Shown here one piece after another: positions 1 through 4,899 of a stretch of DNA of 41,994 nt. Source of the DNA: Frisingicoccus sp009929615 (lineage in GTDB: Bacteria > Bacillota > Clostridia > Lachnospirales > Lachnospiraceae); contig JAQUXR010000022.1 in assembly GCA_028692275.1 (NCBI GenBank), forward strand, positions 1-41,994. The letters run 5' to 3'. The notes under the pieces are model-generated. The model was not told where the DNA came from. It searched no databases and worked only from the letters and a program-made list of their open reading frames with translations. The position numbers were made by a program, and so were the translations under genes. How positions within the stretch are numbered: position 1 is the stretch's first letter; each line of letters begins with the position of its first letter.

Positions 1-2
1 GG

Positions 3-92
3 CTGTACGCATCTAAGCACACTTCGTGGATTGATGAAATTATTGTCGTAAAGGATGGCAAAGTATTAAGAGTTACAGAAAGAAATAAATAA
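3..92 (+). CDS. 3' end of a small protein of the MKYYKCW family (copy A)
   Basis: Open frame running in from the left edge of the window and ending with TAA; 29 residues are visible (LYASKHTSWIDEI..., ending VTERNK). It aligns without gaps, at equal length, with the 29-residue tail at 423-512, which is joined to an MKYYKCW-type start. This is therefore probably the C-terminus of a third, most upstream copy of the same small gene. Function unknown; the position at the head of a toxin/immunity-type array makes an immunity or orphan role possible. The start lies outside the window. Confidence 0.55.
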   Translation: MYASKHTSWIDEIIVVKDGKVLRVTERNK

Positions 93-149
93 GGATTTGA
101 CCATCCGTCCTTGCTCAAAAGAGCTTATGGGGACAGGGACCAAATCCTT
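91..149 (+). other. Structured inverted repeat after copy A
   Basis: AAGGATTTG (91-99) pairs perfectly with CAAATCCTT (141-149). Nested inside are GTCC/GGAC and GCTC-aaaa-GAGC, so the transcript could form one long multi-part hairpin directly overlapping the stop of copy A. No U-run follows. A related arrangement stands after copy B at 511-565, and both are followed by AGATATCTTAT. It may be a processing or termination structure; the role is not known. Confidence 0.35.
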
Positions 150-249
150 AAAAGATATCTTATATATACTATATCATTATATGCATAAGATGTCAAATAG
201 GTTCATAAAAATTGCACCGGTGCAGCGCACCATAAGGAGGAAAAAGAAC

Positions 250-444
250 ATGAAATATTATAAGTGTTGGTTAGAAAACGGCAAAGTGCTTGATTTTGAT
301 AAGAAGTGCGTAGAAGTGAATTGGAATGATGATATGTTTATGCTGAAGGATGCGCACGGTGCAGGAATTGCGATTATCCCCATCATTGTTGAACGATGGG
401 GCGAAAATGGAGCATCGTTCAACTGTATAGGACTACGCACCTAA
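250..444 (+). pseudogene. MKYYKCW-family small gene (copy B), interrupted by hairpin repeat 1
   Basis: ATG at 250 follows a strong AAGGAGG (234-240). The first 46 codons (MKYYKCWLENGKVLDFDKK and onward to IIPII) are family sequence. The frame then reads through hairpin repeat 1 as VERWGENGASFN and stops after six more codons (CIGLRT), giving a 64-residue chimera. The family's own C-terminal segment follows the repeat but in another frame (423-512). The repeat has therefore split the gene, and since the repeat is 12 codons long the frame change shows that additional bases were gained or lost. I do not recognise the family; the near-identical start of copy C at 653 shows tandem duplication. Confidence 0.6.
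388..423 (+). repeat. Hairpin repeat, copy 1
   Basis: 36-nt hairpin: left arm GTTGAACGATG, loop GGGCGAAAATGGAG, right arm CATCGTTCAAC (11-bp perfect stem). It interrupts the MKYYKCW-family gene that starts at 250. The asymmetric loop gives the element an orientation, which is the same in all ten copies. Confidence 0.97.
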
Positions 445-512
445 CATTTATAGATCAAATTGGGTTATACAAAGATGGTAAAATAATTAGAGTTTGTAAA
501 AGAAAAAGATAA
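423..512 (+). pseudogene. Detached C-terminal part of MKYYKCW-family copy B
   Basis: 29 codons plus TAA beginning on the last base of repeat 1 (LYRTTHLTFIDQIGLYKDGK..., ending CKRKR). It has the same length as the copy A tail at 3-92 and shares its pattern LY..(K/T)H...ID.I...KDGK..RV. It is out of frame with the upstream half at 250-387, so it can only be made if translation restarts, for example at the ATG inside the repeat. Confidence 0.5.
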
Positions 513-565
513 GAACCATTCGGCTGTACAATCCTTTCAGATTATGGGTACTGTGAATAGTTCTT
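511..565 (+). other. Structured inverted repeat after copy B
   Basis: AAGAACCATTC (511-521) pairs with GAATAGTTCTT (555-565) with one mismatch, overlapping the stop of the copy B tail. It corresponds in position, and in the following AGATATCTTAT, to the structure at 91-149, although the stem sequence differs. It has no U-run; function unknown. Confidence 0.35.
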
Positions 566-652
566 ATCAAGATATCTTATTTATATTTTACAATAATATG
601 TTCTAACTTTCAATAGCAAAATATGAAAATTAAAGAAAAGGAGGGTAAGAAC

Positions 653-793
653 ATGAAATATTATAAGTGTTGGTTAGAAAATGGCAAAGTACTTGATTTT
701 GATAAGAAGTGCGTAGAAGTGAATTGGTTGAACGATGGGGCGAAAATGGAGCATCGTTCAACTGTGAATCCGGAAAAGATACAAATGGAATAG
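653..793 (+). pseudogene. MKYYKCW-family small gene (copy C), truncated by hairpin repeat 2
   Basis: ATG at 653 with GAGGG upstream. The first 24 codons match copy B almost exactly (one silent-looking g/a difference and another at GTACTTG). The frame then enters repeat 2 one base out from copy B, reading LNDGAKMEHRST, and ends after a few unrelated codons at 791-793. No family C-terminus follows; instead a toxin tail follows in another frame. This is a beheaded or recombined copy, 46 residues if translated. Confidence 0.55.
727..762 (+). repeat. Hairpin repeat, copy 2
   Basis: Identical to copy 1 over 36 nt. It joins the 5' end of MKYYKCW-family copy C (upstream) to the 3' end of a C-x-x-G-K-type toxin (downstream). 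Confidence 0.97.
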
Positions 794-951
794 CCCAACA
801 AATAGCTGACGAGTTGGGGGTTGTCGTTAAAGCACCAACAGATGTTGTTTGGGTATATCCCGATGGTAAAATGACGATATCGAGTAATAAGATACTGCTT
901 GACTTAGGCATTGAAAACGGTGAGTGGAAGAACTTTTATCCAAGGAGGTGA
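763..951 (+). pseudogene. C-terminal remnant of a polymorphic toxin (C-x-x-G-K / A-P-T-D-V-V-W type)
   Basis: 62 codons in frame with the VERWGENGASFN reading of repeat 2: CESGKDTNGIAQQIADELG, then VKAPTDVVWVYPDGK, ending EWKNFYPRR. The pattern C(N/E)(T/S)GK...AQQ(I/L)A..LGV.V.APTD.VW..PDG is one I recognise from the ends of Rhs-, WapA- and LXG-like polymorphic toxins. The toxin's N-terminal delivery part is absent and the sequence begins abruptly at the repeat. The stop is 4 bases before the next gene's ATG, and its last codons carry that gene's AAGGAGGTG ribosome site, the usual toxin-immunity coupling. The enzymatic activity of the family is not asserted here. Confidence 0.6.
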
Positions 952-955
952 TCCA

Positions 956-1264
956 ATGAAACCAGTAGGGCTGTATGCGGAACTAGTAAAATGTGATTCC
1001 TTAGATTTACCTAGCATCTATGATTACATAAGTGATGAAGCATATGATGGAAAAGAGAAGATAGTAAGCTATTTGAAAAATGGGATAGAGGATTGCGTTG
1101 CACCCGGTAGGGCATTGGATTGTTTTAATGGCGAAGTGATAGAAAACAAACTGTGTGGAATGAATGATGGCGAATTTTGTTGGCAATCCGATTTATTATA
1201 CTACGTTGAAAAGTATAATCTTAGGCTAGAAAAGGAATTTGAAAAAAAGGTATTATCTAATTAA
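956..1264 (+). CDS. Probable immunity protein for the adjacent toxin tail
   Basis: 102 residues, ATG 956, ribosome site AAGGAGGTG at 942-950 inside the preceding toxin remnant. It begins VGLYAEL and carries a spaced pattern (LPS...DYI...YL..GI......G...D......G...DG...W..DL.YYVEKYNL.L..EF...V) that I associate with small immunity proteins found directly after the C-x-x-G-K toxin tails. It has no signal peptide or membrane segment, so the protein would be cytoplasmic and bind the incoming toxin. The gene is intact although the toxin before it is not. The cognate toxin family is inferred from adjacency. Confidence 0.6.
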   Translation: MKPVGLYAELVKCDSLDLPSIYDYISDEAYDGKEKIVSYLKNGIEDCVAPGRALDCFNGEVIENKLCGMNDGEFCWQSDLLYYVEKYNLRLEKEFEKKVLSN

Positions 1265-1269
1265 ATCGG

Positions 1270-1296
1270 CCACCAGTCAAATGATTGGTGGTTTTT
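1270..1296 (+). terminator. Intrinsic terminator, recurring array type
   Basis: CCACCAGTCA pairs with TGATTGGTGG (one G-T pair), followed by TTTTT, six bases after the stop of the 956-1264 gene. It is the first of seven related terminators in the array. Confidence 0.8.
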
Positions 1297-1362
1297 CATA
1301 GCCTTTTTAAGAGAAAGGTTGGTGGTCCAAATATCTCGGAACTGTCCGTTAAACAGTATTGA

Positions 1363-1398
1363 GTTGAACGATGGGGCGAAAATGGAGCATCGTTCAAC
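1363..1398 (+). repeat. Hairpin repeat, copy 3
   Basis: Identical to copies 1 and 2. The 40 bases to its left could encode N-C-P-L-N and resemble the left flank of copy 7 (N-S-P-L-S); in both cases a common sequence type, possibly an upstream toxin segment, is cut by the repeat. Confidence 0.97.
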
Positions 1399-1443
1399 TG
1401 CGACAAGCAAAATAATACCCTTCGAGTGGTACCGAGGGGATAA
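1399..1443 (+). pseudogene. Short toxin-tail remnant
   Basis: 14 codons in frame with the VERWGENGASFN reading of repeat 3 (CDKQNNTLRVVPRG) ending in TAA, 12 bases before the next ATG. By position it is the last stub of a toxin whose immunity partner would be the lipoprotein at 1456. Too short to assign to a family. Confidence 0.3.
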
Positions 1444-1455
1444 GGGGGAAATGAT

Positions 1456-2337
1456 ATGAAAAAATTTTATGCAATAAGCATGTTGAGTGTATGTATATTA
1501 CTTGGACTGTCCGCCTGTAAAAAAACAGAAGAACCTGTTATCGAAACATCGACTGTTGCCGATAAAGTAGAACAATCAGAAACAAAAAAGAAGAAAAACG
1601 AATATCCTAAATATGTAGAAACCCTTCATGAGTCTTTTAAAAAAATAACAAAAAAACATTATCCTGATTATTCTATAGGTACAATAAACACGGAAAAATC
1701 CGGTGAAAGCACTTTCTATGAATTTAATATAAAAACGACTAAAACAGCTTACATAGGTGATGCTACTGTACAATTCTATAATAATTACAAAAGTTTTGAT
1801 GTACAAATCTCAGATGAGCTTGAAAATGATGTGATAAAAAGTATTATAAGATGCTCGCTATTAGCATCAGATACATCCTTGAACGGTGTAGATGCAAGTG
1901 CTCTTGTAACAGATATATCCAACTCATATGATGGCCTAAATAAAAGCAATATTGTATCGTCTGGAGATTATAAATATTATCTACACAAGACTTCTGGGGG
2001 AATACTAAGTAGCTTAATGCTGGAAGCTGTAAACATCGATGATATTAATCCTAAAGTATATGCAAGTCAATATATTGAAGGAACAGAGGATTTATTTAAT
2101 GGGGAATTAAATAAAGGTACAGAAGTATACATAACCGGGACTATTAAAAACATGGCTTCCCTTGAATACAATGAGGCTATGGAAGTAGAAACATCTAATG
2201 GAATATATTTAATAAATTATAATTTTAATAAGTTTATTGAATGTTTCAATATAGGTGATTCCCATACATTTTATGGAGTCGTAGCGGAACCACGAGAAGG
2301 CTATTCAGGTTGCCTGCGATTAGATGGATTTGAATAA
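1456..2337 (+). CDS. Lipoprotein with possible OB-fold C-terminal domain
   Basis: 293 residues. The N-terminus is a lipoprotein signal (MKKFYAISMLSVCILLGL then lipobox LSAC with the lipidated Cys near residue 21), so it is anchored on the outer face of the membrane. Residues about 25-50 are a charged Lys/Glu linker. The last ~90 residues (GTEDLFNGELNKGTEVYITG onward) have the alternating pattern of a small OB-fold, as in the tRNA_anti-like lipoprotein family. This assignment is tentative. ATG 1456 has GGGGGAAATG upstream. It lies 11 bases before the XRE gene. Its place after a toxin stub suggests a membrane-exposed immunity role, but this is inference. Confidence 0.6.
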   Translation: MKKFYAISMLSVCILLGLSACKKTEEPVIETSTVADKVEQSETKKKKNEYPKYVETLHESFKKITKKHYPDYSIGTINTEKSGESTFYEFNIKTTKTAYIGDATVQFYNNYKSFDVQISDELENDVIKSIIRCSLLASDTSLNGVDASALVTDISNSYDGLNKSNIVSSGDYKYYLHKTSGGILSSLMLEAVNIDDINPKVYASQYIEGTEDLFNGELNKGTEVYITGTIKNMASLEYNEAMEVETSNGIYLINYNFNKFIECFNIGDSHTFYGVVAEPREGYSGCLRLDGFE

Positions 2338-2348
2338 GAGGAATTTGT

Positions 2349-2966
2349 ATGAGTGATATTGGAAAAAGAATTAAAAATTTACGATTAGAATCTGGTATGA
2401 CCCAGTTGCAGCTGGCAAAATACTGTGATTGTACAGGACAGGTTATATCTAACATAGAAAGAGGATATACCAGACCAGATGTAGAGACGCTTAATAAAAT
2501 ATCCAAATCTTTAAAGGTTCCTTCAGATTACCTTATTGGGGTGACAGAATCCAGATGGATTGCTGATAATCCATATTCATTAGATACAAATATGCCAAAA
2601 CGCATAGCTGATCTAATGGATATTCAGCACATATCTATAGTTGAATTTGAAAAAGCCACTGGGATACCTGCAGATGATGCATCAGAGATATTGTCAGGCC
2701 AATTGAAACCTAATATAGATGAGCTATCTAGGATATCATCTTTGTTCGGTACAACGATTAATTATATTATAGGTGCATCCAATATACAGTTGAACGATGG
2801 GGCGAAAATGGAGCATCGTTCAACGGAAAATATCAAACAGTTATTTATGTTAAAAAAGGTTCAAAAGCAGCTTACATCGAAGAGCTTAGTCATTTTGATA
2901 CGCAAAGAGAGCTTTTACTTGACAAAGAGTGTATATACAGAGTATTATCAAGGAAAGGCAACGTGA
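2349..2966 (+). CDS. XRE-family helix-turn-helix regulator, C-terminus replaced through hairpin repeat 4
   Basis: Residues 1-65 form a classic Cro/CI HTH (IGKRIKNLRLESGMTQLQLA ... ISNIERGYTRPD). Residues about 80-145 look like a second, degenerate HTH unit (IADLMDIQHISIVEFEKATG ... LSRISSLFGTTINYIIGASN). At residue 147 the frame enters repeat 4 (LNDGAKMEHRST) and continues for ~46 residues out of frame through a toxin tail. The native protein probably ended shortly after GASN. The DNA-binding part is intact and may still regulate the neighbouring lipoprotein gene, 11 bp upstream. Likely start ATG 2349, with GAGGAATTTGT upstream. Confidence 0.75.
   Translation: MSDIGKRIKNLRLESGMTQLQLAKYCDCTGQVISNIERGYTRPDVETLNKISKSLKVPSDYLIGVTESRWIADNPYSLDTNMPKRIADLMDIQHISIVEFEKATGIPADDASEILSGQLKPNIDELSRISSLFGTTINYIIGASNIQLNDGAKMEHRSTENIKQLFMLKKVQKQLTSKSLVILIRKESFYLTKSVYTEYYQGKAT
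2789..2824 (+). repeat. Hairpin repeat, copy 4
   Basis: Identical in sequence to copies 1-3. It interrupts the end of the XRE gene and is directly followed, in frame with VERWGENGASFN, by an ADP-ribosyltransferase-like tail. Confidence 0.97.
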
Positions 2967-2986
2967 TTGAGTTGGAGGTGATTTAA
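2825..2986 (+). pseudogene. C-terminal remnant of an ADP-ribosyltransferase-type toxin
   Basis: 53 codons beginning at the base after repeat 4: GKYQTVIYVKKGSKAAYIEE, then LSHFDTQRELLLDKECIYRV, ending NVIELEVI. The spacing GSKAAYIE...QRELLLD....YRV matches the last two strands of the ADP-ribosyltransferase fold, where a Q/E-x-E motif (here QRE) carries the catalytic Glu. The NAD-binding Arg and STS segments are missing, so the fragment cannot be active. Such domains end both polymorphic toxins and some phage head-protein fusions, so either origin is possible. The stop is one base before the next ATG. Confidence 0.6.
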
Positions 2987-2987
2987 T

Positions 2988-3113
2988 ATGACAGAAAAAG
3001 AATACCGGAAAGCTCTTGAGGAACGTGAAAAAGCTTTGAGAGAAGAGCGTATAAAAGCGTTTGAACTTTCGGCGGAAGAGGTTGAACAATTAAAAAAAGA
3101 AGGACGCATTTAG
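2988..3113 (+). CDS. Small charged helical protein downstream of the ADP-ribosyltransferase remnant
   Basis: 41 residues (MTEKEYRKALEEREKALREE ... LSAEEVEQLKKEGRI), ATG 2988, ribosome site GGAGGTGATT just upstream inside the toxin remnant. It is almost wholly charged and helical. Position and translational coupling suggest an immunity partner, or a companion gene carried with the ADP-ribosyltransferase domain. No family recognised. A terminator begins directly at its stop. Confidence 0.55.
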   Translation: MTEKEYRKALEEREKALREERIKAFELSAEEVEQLKKEGRI

Positions 3114-3145
3114 ATACCACTCAGCAGAGATGTTGAGTGGTATTT
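3114..3145 (+). terminator. Intrinsic terminator, recurring array type
   Basis: ATACCACTCA pairs perfectly with TGAGTGGTAT around a 10-nt loop; the short T-tract (TTT) runs straight into hairpin repeat 5. Confidence 0.7.
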
Positions 3146-3181
3146 GTTGAACGATGGGGCGAAAATGGAGCATCGTTCAAC
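3146..3181 (+). repeat. Hairpin repeat, copy 5
   Basis: Perfect 36-nt copy placed immediately after a terminator, with no gene 5' fragment between them. Confidence 0.97.
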
Positions 3182-3282
3182 TCGAAGATGATGTTTATAA
3201 AGATATTATTCGAAGCAGTACTACGACGAATAAGAAGTACGACCAAATTGCCGGTGTTAACGGAAAGGGCGTGAAGCAATGA
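3181..3282 (+). pseudogene. C-terminal remnant of an unidentified toxin
   Basis: 33 codons (LEDDVYKDIIRSSTTTNKKY, then DQIAGVNGKGVKQ) ending in TGA that overlaps the ATG of the next gene by 4 bases (ATGA). The frame is the one in which the repeat starts with a TGA, so no readthrough from upstream is possible. The 4-base overlap with a complete small gene and the basic C-terminus fit a toxin tail. Family not recognised. Confidence 0.4.
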
Positions 3283-3554
3283 GAACATACCAAATAAGCG
3301 GAAGACCTGAGATATTAGGATTCACTAATTATCAAAGAGTTGATGAAAAATTGCTCTTTGATGATGTGTTGCATAGAATTAAAGCAAATGTAGATATAGA
3401 AATGGGATCTAAAAAAATAAGCCCTAGCGAGGAGTATTATCTTTGCCGGATATCGGGCTTGCCATTTACGTTAATATTTGACTTAAATTATGGGCCGAGC
3501 ATTTGGTCGGAAAGTCCGGAAGCAATATGCAAACTAAAAAATTATTTCAATTAA
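3279..3554 (+). CDS. Small protein in immunity position
   Basis: 91 residues, ATG 3279 in a 4-base ATGA overlap with the preceding remnant. Soluble, without signal or membrane segments (RTYQISGRPEILGFTNYQRV ... YLCRISGLPFTLIFDLNYG ...). The gene is complete and closely followed by a terminator of the array type. I do not recognise the family; the immunity role is inferred from overlap, size and context. Confidence 0.6.
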   Translation: MRTYQISGRPEILGFTNYQRVDEKLLFDDVLHRIKANVDIEMGSKKISPSEEYYLCRISGLPFTLIFDLNYGPSIWSESPEAICKLKNYFN

Positions 3555-3556
3555 TA

Positions 3557-3591
3557 ACCACTAATCTGCAAAAAATGATTGGTGGTATTTT
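3557..3591 (+). terminator. Intrinsic terminator, recurring array type
   Basis: ACCACTAATC pairs with GATTGGTGGT (one G-T pair) around a 10-nt A-rich loop, followed by ATTTT that abuts hairpin repeat 6. Confidence 0.7.
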
Positions 3592-3627
3592 GTTGAACGA
3601 TGGGGCGAAAATGGAGCATCGTTCAAC
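3592..3627 (+). repeat. Hairpin repeat, copy 6
   Basis: Perfect 36-nt copy directly after a terminator, as with copy 5. After it, the VERWGENGASFN frame runs only five codons (NRMDG including the last repeat codon) to a TGA, perhaps the last stub of a toxin. Confidence 0.97.
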
Positions 3628-3645
3628 AGAATGGATGGTTGATGT

Positions 3646-3816
3646 ATGGGAGAAAAGCTTATAACGGATTTCAAAATTGGAGATTTTGTAAAAGACAAAA
3701 AGACACATATCATATACGAAGTGCTTGGAAAAAGCGTAGTCGACGGAATACATCTGCACCCGGTAGAGGGTGGACATCATGTATGGATTCAAAAAGGTCG
3801 ACTTGAAAGAATTTAA
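3646..3816 (+). CDS. Small protein in immunity position
   Basis: 56 residues from ATG 3646 (MGEKLITDFKIGDFVKDKKT ... HVWIQKGRLERI); an in-frame TGA stands 4 bases upstream, so the start cannot be much further left. The pattern FKIGDFVKD....YEVLG.....G..L suggests a small beta-barrel (SH3- or KOW-like) protein. No clear ribosome site, so expression may depend on coupling to the stub ending at 3642. Followed 22 bases later by the HTH gene. Function unknown. Confidence 0.45.
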   Translation: MGEKLITDFKIGDFVKDKKTHIIYEVLGKSVVDGIHLHPVEGGHHVWIQKGRLERI

Positions 3817-3838
3817 GGTAGAAGAGAGGAAGAAAATC

Positions 3839-4066
3839 ATGACAATTAAAGAGATTAGAGCTCTTACAGGGCTTACACAGGTAGAATTTGGAAATTATTA
3901 TAACATCCCACTTCCAACGATTAAAAAGTGGGAATCAAGCGAAGGCAGTCAAAATTACAGAGAGTGTCCTGTATACGTAAATCAGCTGTTAGAAAAAGCA
4001 GTACGAATTGATTTTAAACGAAAAATTGCAAAAGCAAATAAAGAAAACCACCTTATCGAGGGATAG
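3839..4066 (+). CDS. Small helix-turn-helix protein
   Basis: 75 residues from ATG 3839 (ribosome site GAGAGGAAG). The first 35 residues, IKEIRALTGLTQVEFGNYYN then IPLPTIKKWESS, are an XRE-type HTH in which LTQVEFGNYYNIPLPTIKKWE is the helix-turn-helix; the second half ends in a Lys-rich helix. This type of small regulator is common near mobile DNA in Clostridia. Its stop lies inside an array-type terminator. The longer frame from 3770 lacks a ribosome site and was not used. Confidence 0.65.
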   Translation: MTIKEIRALTGLTQVEFGNYYNIPLPTIKKWESSEGSQNYRECPVYVNQLLEKAVRIDFKRKIAKANKENHLIEG

Positions 4067-4078
4067 GGTGGTCTTTTT
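4047..4078 (+). terminator. Intrinsic terminator, recurring array type
   Basis: ACCACC (4047-4052) pairs with GGTGGT (4067-4072), extended by TATC/GATA inside, followed by TTTTT. It overlaps the last codons of the HTH gene. Confidence 0.8.
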
Positions 4079-4116
4079 ATATAAACGGACTTCTTATTTC
4101 GGAAACTCGCCTTTAT

Positions 4117-4152
4117 CTTGAACGATGGGGCGAAAGTGGAGCATCGTTCAAC
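4117..4152 (+). repeat. Hairpin repeat, copy 7 (variant)
   Basis: Left arm starts with C instead of G (CTTGAACGATG), and the loop has G for A (GGGCGAAAGTGGAG); the right arm is standard. The outermost base pair is therefore lost. Its left flank resembles that of copy 3. Confidence 0.95.
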
Positions 4153-4153
4153 T

Positions 4154-4243
4154 GCGTTTAAACGAGAAGAAATCATTGTAGATGGACTAATACGGGATTT
4201 TTATGGAGGAGAGGTGATGATACTTGATATCAAAAGGAAATAA
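4154..4243 (+). pseudogene. C-terminal remnant of an unidentified toxin
   Basis: 29 codons (AFKREEIIVDGLIRDFYGGE, then VMILDIKRK) read in the LNDGAK frame of repeat 7, a different frame from most other remnants. It overlaps the next gene by 20 bases and contains its GGAGGAGAGGTG ribosome site, as expected for a toxin-immunity pair. Family not recognised. Confidence 0.4.
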
Positions 4244-4535
4244 TAGCTGGGCCCCGCCTTCGATAAAAGAGTCTGTAGTCTGGAAAAGTGGCATGACACC
4301 AGAGGAATACGAACTAGAGTTGGCTTACTATTACGGATGCAAGATGAGGAAGGCTGATTACGAACCCATATGGAGGCAAGAGGCGAATAGAAAAGAAGTT
4401 CAAATAGATGATACGTGGGCATCACCATATTTAAAGGGTTTCGATTTTTATTATTCAGGAATGCCATTAAAGGATTACCGTGAGAAATATAAAGAATATT
4501 TTGAAAAAATAAGACAACAGTCACCAATCAATTGA
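4224..4535 (+). CDS. Small protein in immunity position
   Basis: 103 residues if the TTG at 4224 is the start; the ribosome site GGAGAGGTG lies about 10 bases upstream, and residues before the first internal Met (WAPPSIKESVVWKSGM) look like genuine coding sequence. Tyr- and Trp-rich, acidic and soluble (PEEYELELAYYYGCKMRK ... FYYSGMPLKDYREKYKEYFE). It overlaps the toxin remnant before it, and its own end forms the 5' arm of a terminator. Family not recognised. Confidence 0.55.
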   Translation: MISKGNNSWAPPSIKESVVWKSGMTPEEYELELAYYYGCKMRKADYEPIWRQEANRKEVQIDDTWASPYLKGFDFYYSGMPLKDYREKYKEYFEKIRQQSPIN

Positions 4536-4546
4536 CTGGTGGTTTT
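4519..4546 (+). terminator. Intrinsic terminator, recurring array type
   Basis: CACCA-a-TCAATTGA-c-TGGTG hairpin followed by TTTTC, overlapping the stop of the 4224 gene. The bases after it (TTTTCTTATGCC) recur after the terminator at 6009. Confidence 0.75.
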
Positions 4547-4567
4547 CTTATGCCCAGGAGGTAAACC

Positions 4568-4705
4568 ATGAAAGTAGAATGTACCTGTGGATATCTGATG
4601 GATCCAGAGAGAATAAAGCTGCATGAACACCGGCAGCGGGATGGTTTGGTTGAACGATGGGGCGAAAATGGAGCATCATTCAACAAAATGATAGAGAATG
4701 GCTAA
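4568..4705 (+). pseudogene. Beheaded gene start joined to hairpin repeat 8
   Basis: ATG 4568 with a strong CAGGAGG site. 27 codons (MKVECTCGYLMDPERIKLHE, then HRQRDGL) precede the repeat; the C-x-C pair near the start hints at metal binding. Translation would continue as VERWGENGASFN plus KMIENG and stop at 4703-4705. This is the 5' end of a gene whose rest is missing. Family unknown. Confidence 0.45.
4649..4684 (+). repeat. Hairpin repeat, copy 8 (CATCATT variant)
   Basis: Right arm is CATCATTCAAC, one base different from the standard arm, making a C-A mismatch in the stem. The same change is present in copies 9 and 10, so the three right-hand copies share a common source. Confidence 0.96.
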
Positions 4706-4899
4706 TAAACAGAATGGATGAAATAATCAATTATCCAGATGAAATCACGCACGGTGATTGGCGCTCGCAAGAAGGAATATGTGATTTTTACATCAAGGAT
4801 GACGATGTTGTCATTGTAAATGATGGAGAATTCGTGTCGATTTTAAAAGGAGGTGTTAATAATGCGAGAATTAAGAACTCAAGAAGGAAAAAAGTTTAA
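4684..4899 (+). pseudogene. C-terminal toxin remnant, probably a nuclease-type tail
   Basis: 71 codons starting at the last base of repeat 8: QQNDREWLINRMDEIINYPD-like start, then GDWRSQEGICDFYIKDDDVV, then IVNDGEFVSILKGGVNNARI ending KNSRRKKV. The mixed alpha then beta layout and the very basic tail resemble small RNase-fold (BECR-like) toxin ends; this is pattern judgement only. The final 38 bases overlap the next gene, whose AGGAGG ribosome site lies within the codons for LKGGV. That embedding is typical of toxin-immunity pairs. Confidence 0.5.

Noticed and set aside
3600..3806. 68-residue frame starting MGRKWS inside repeat 6
   Set aside because: The start is the ATG in the hairpin and the frame runs across two better-supported genes; similar MGRKWS starts arise from every copy of the repeat.
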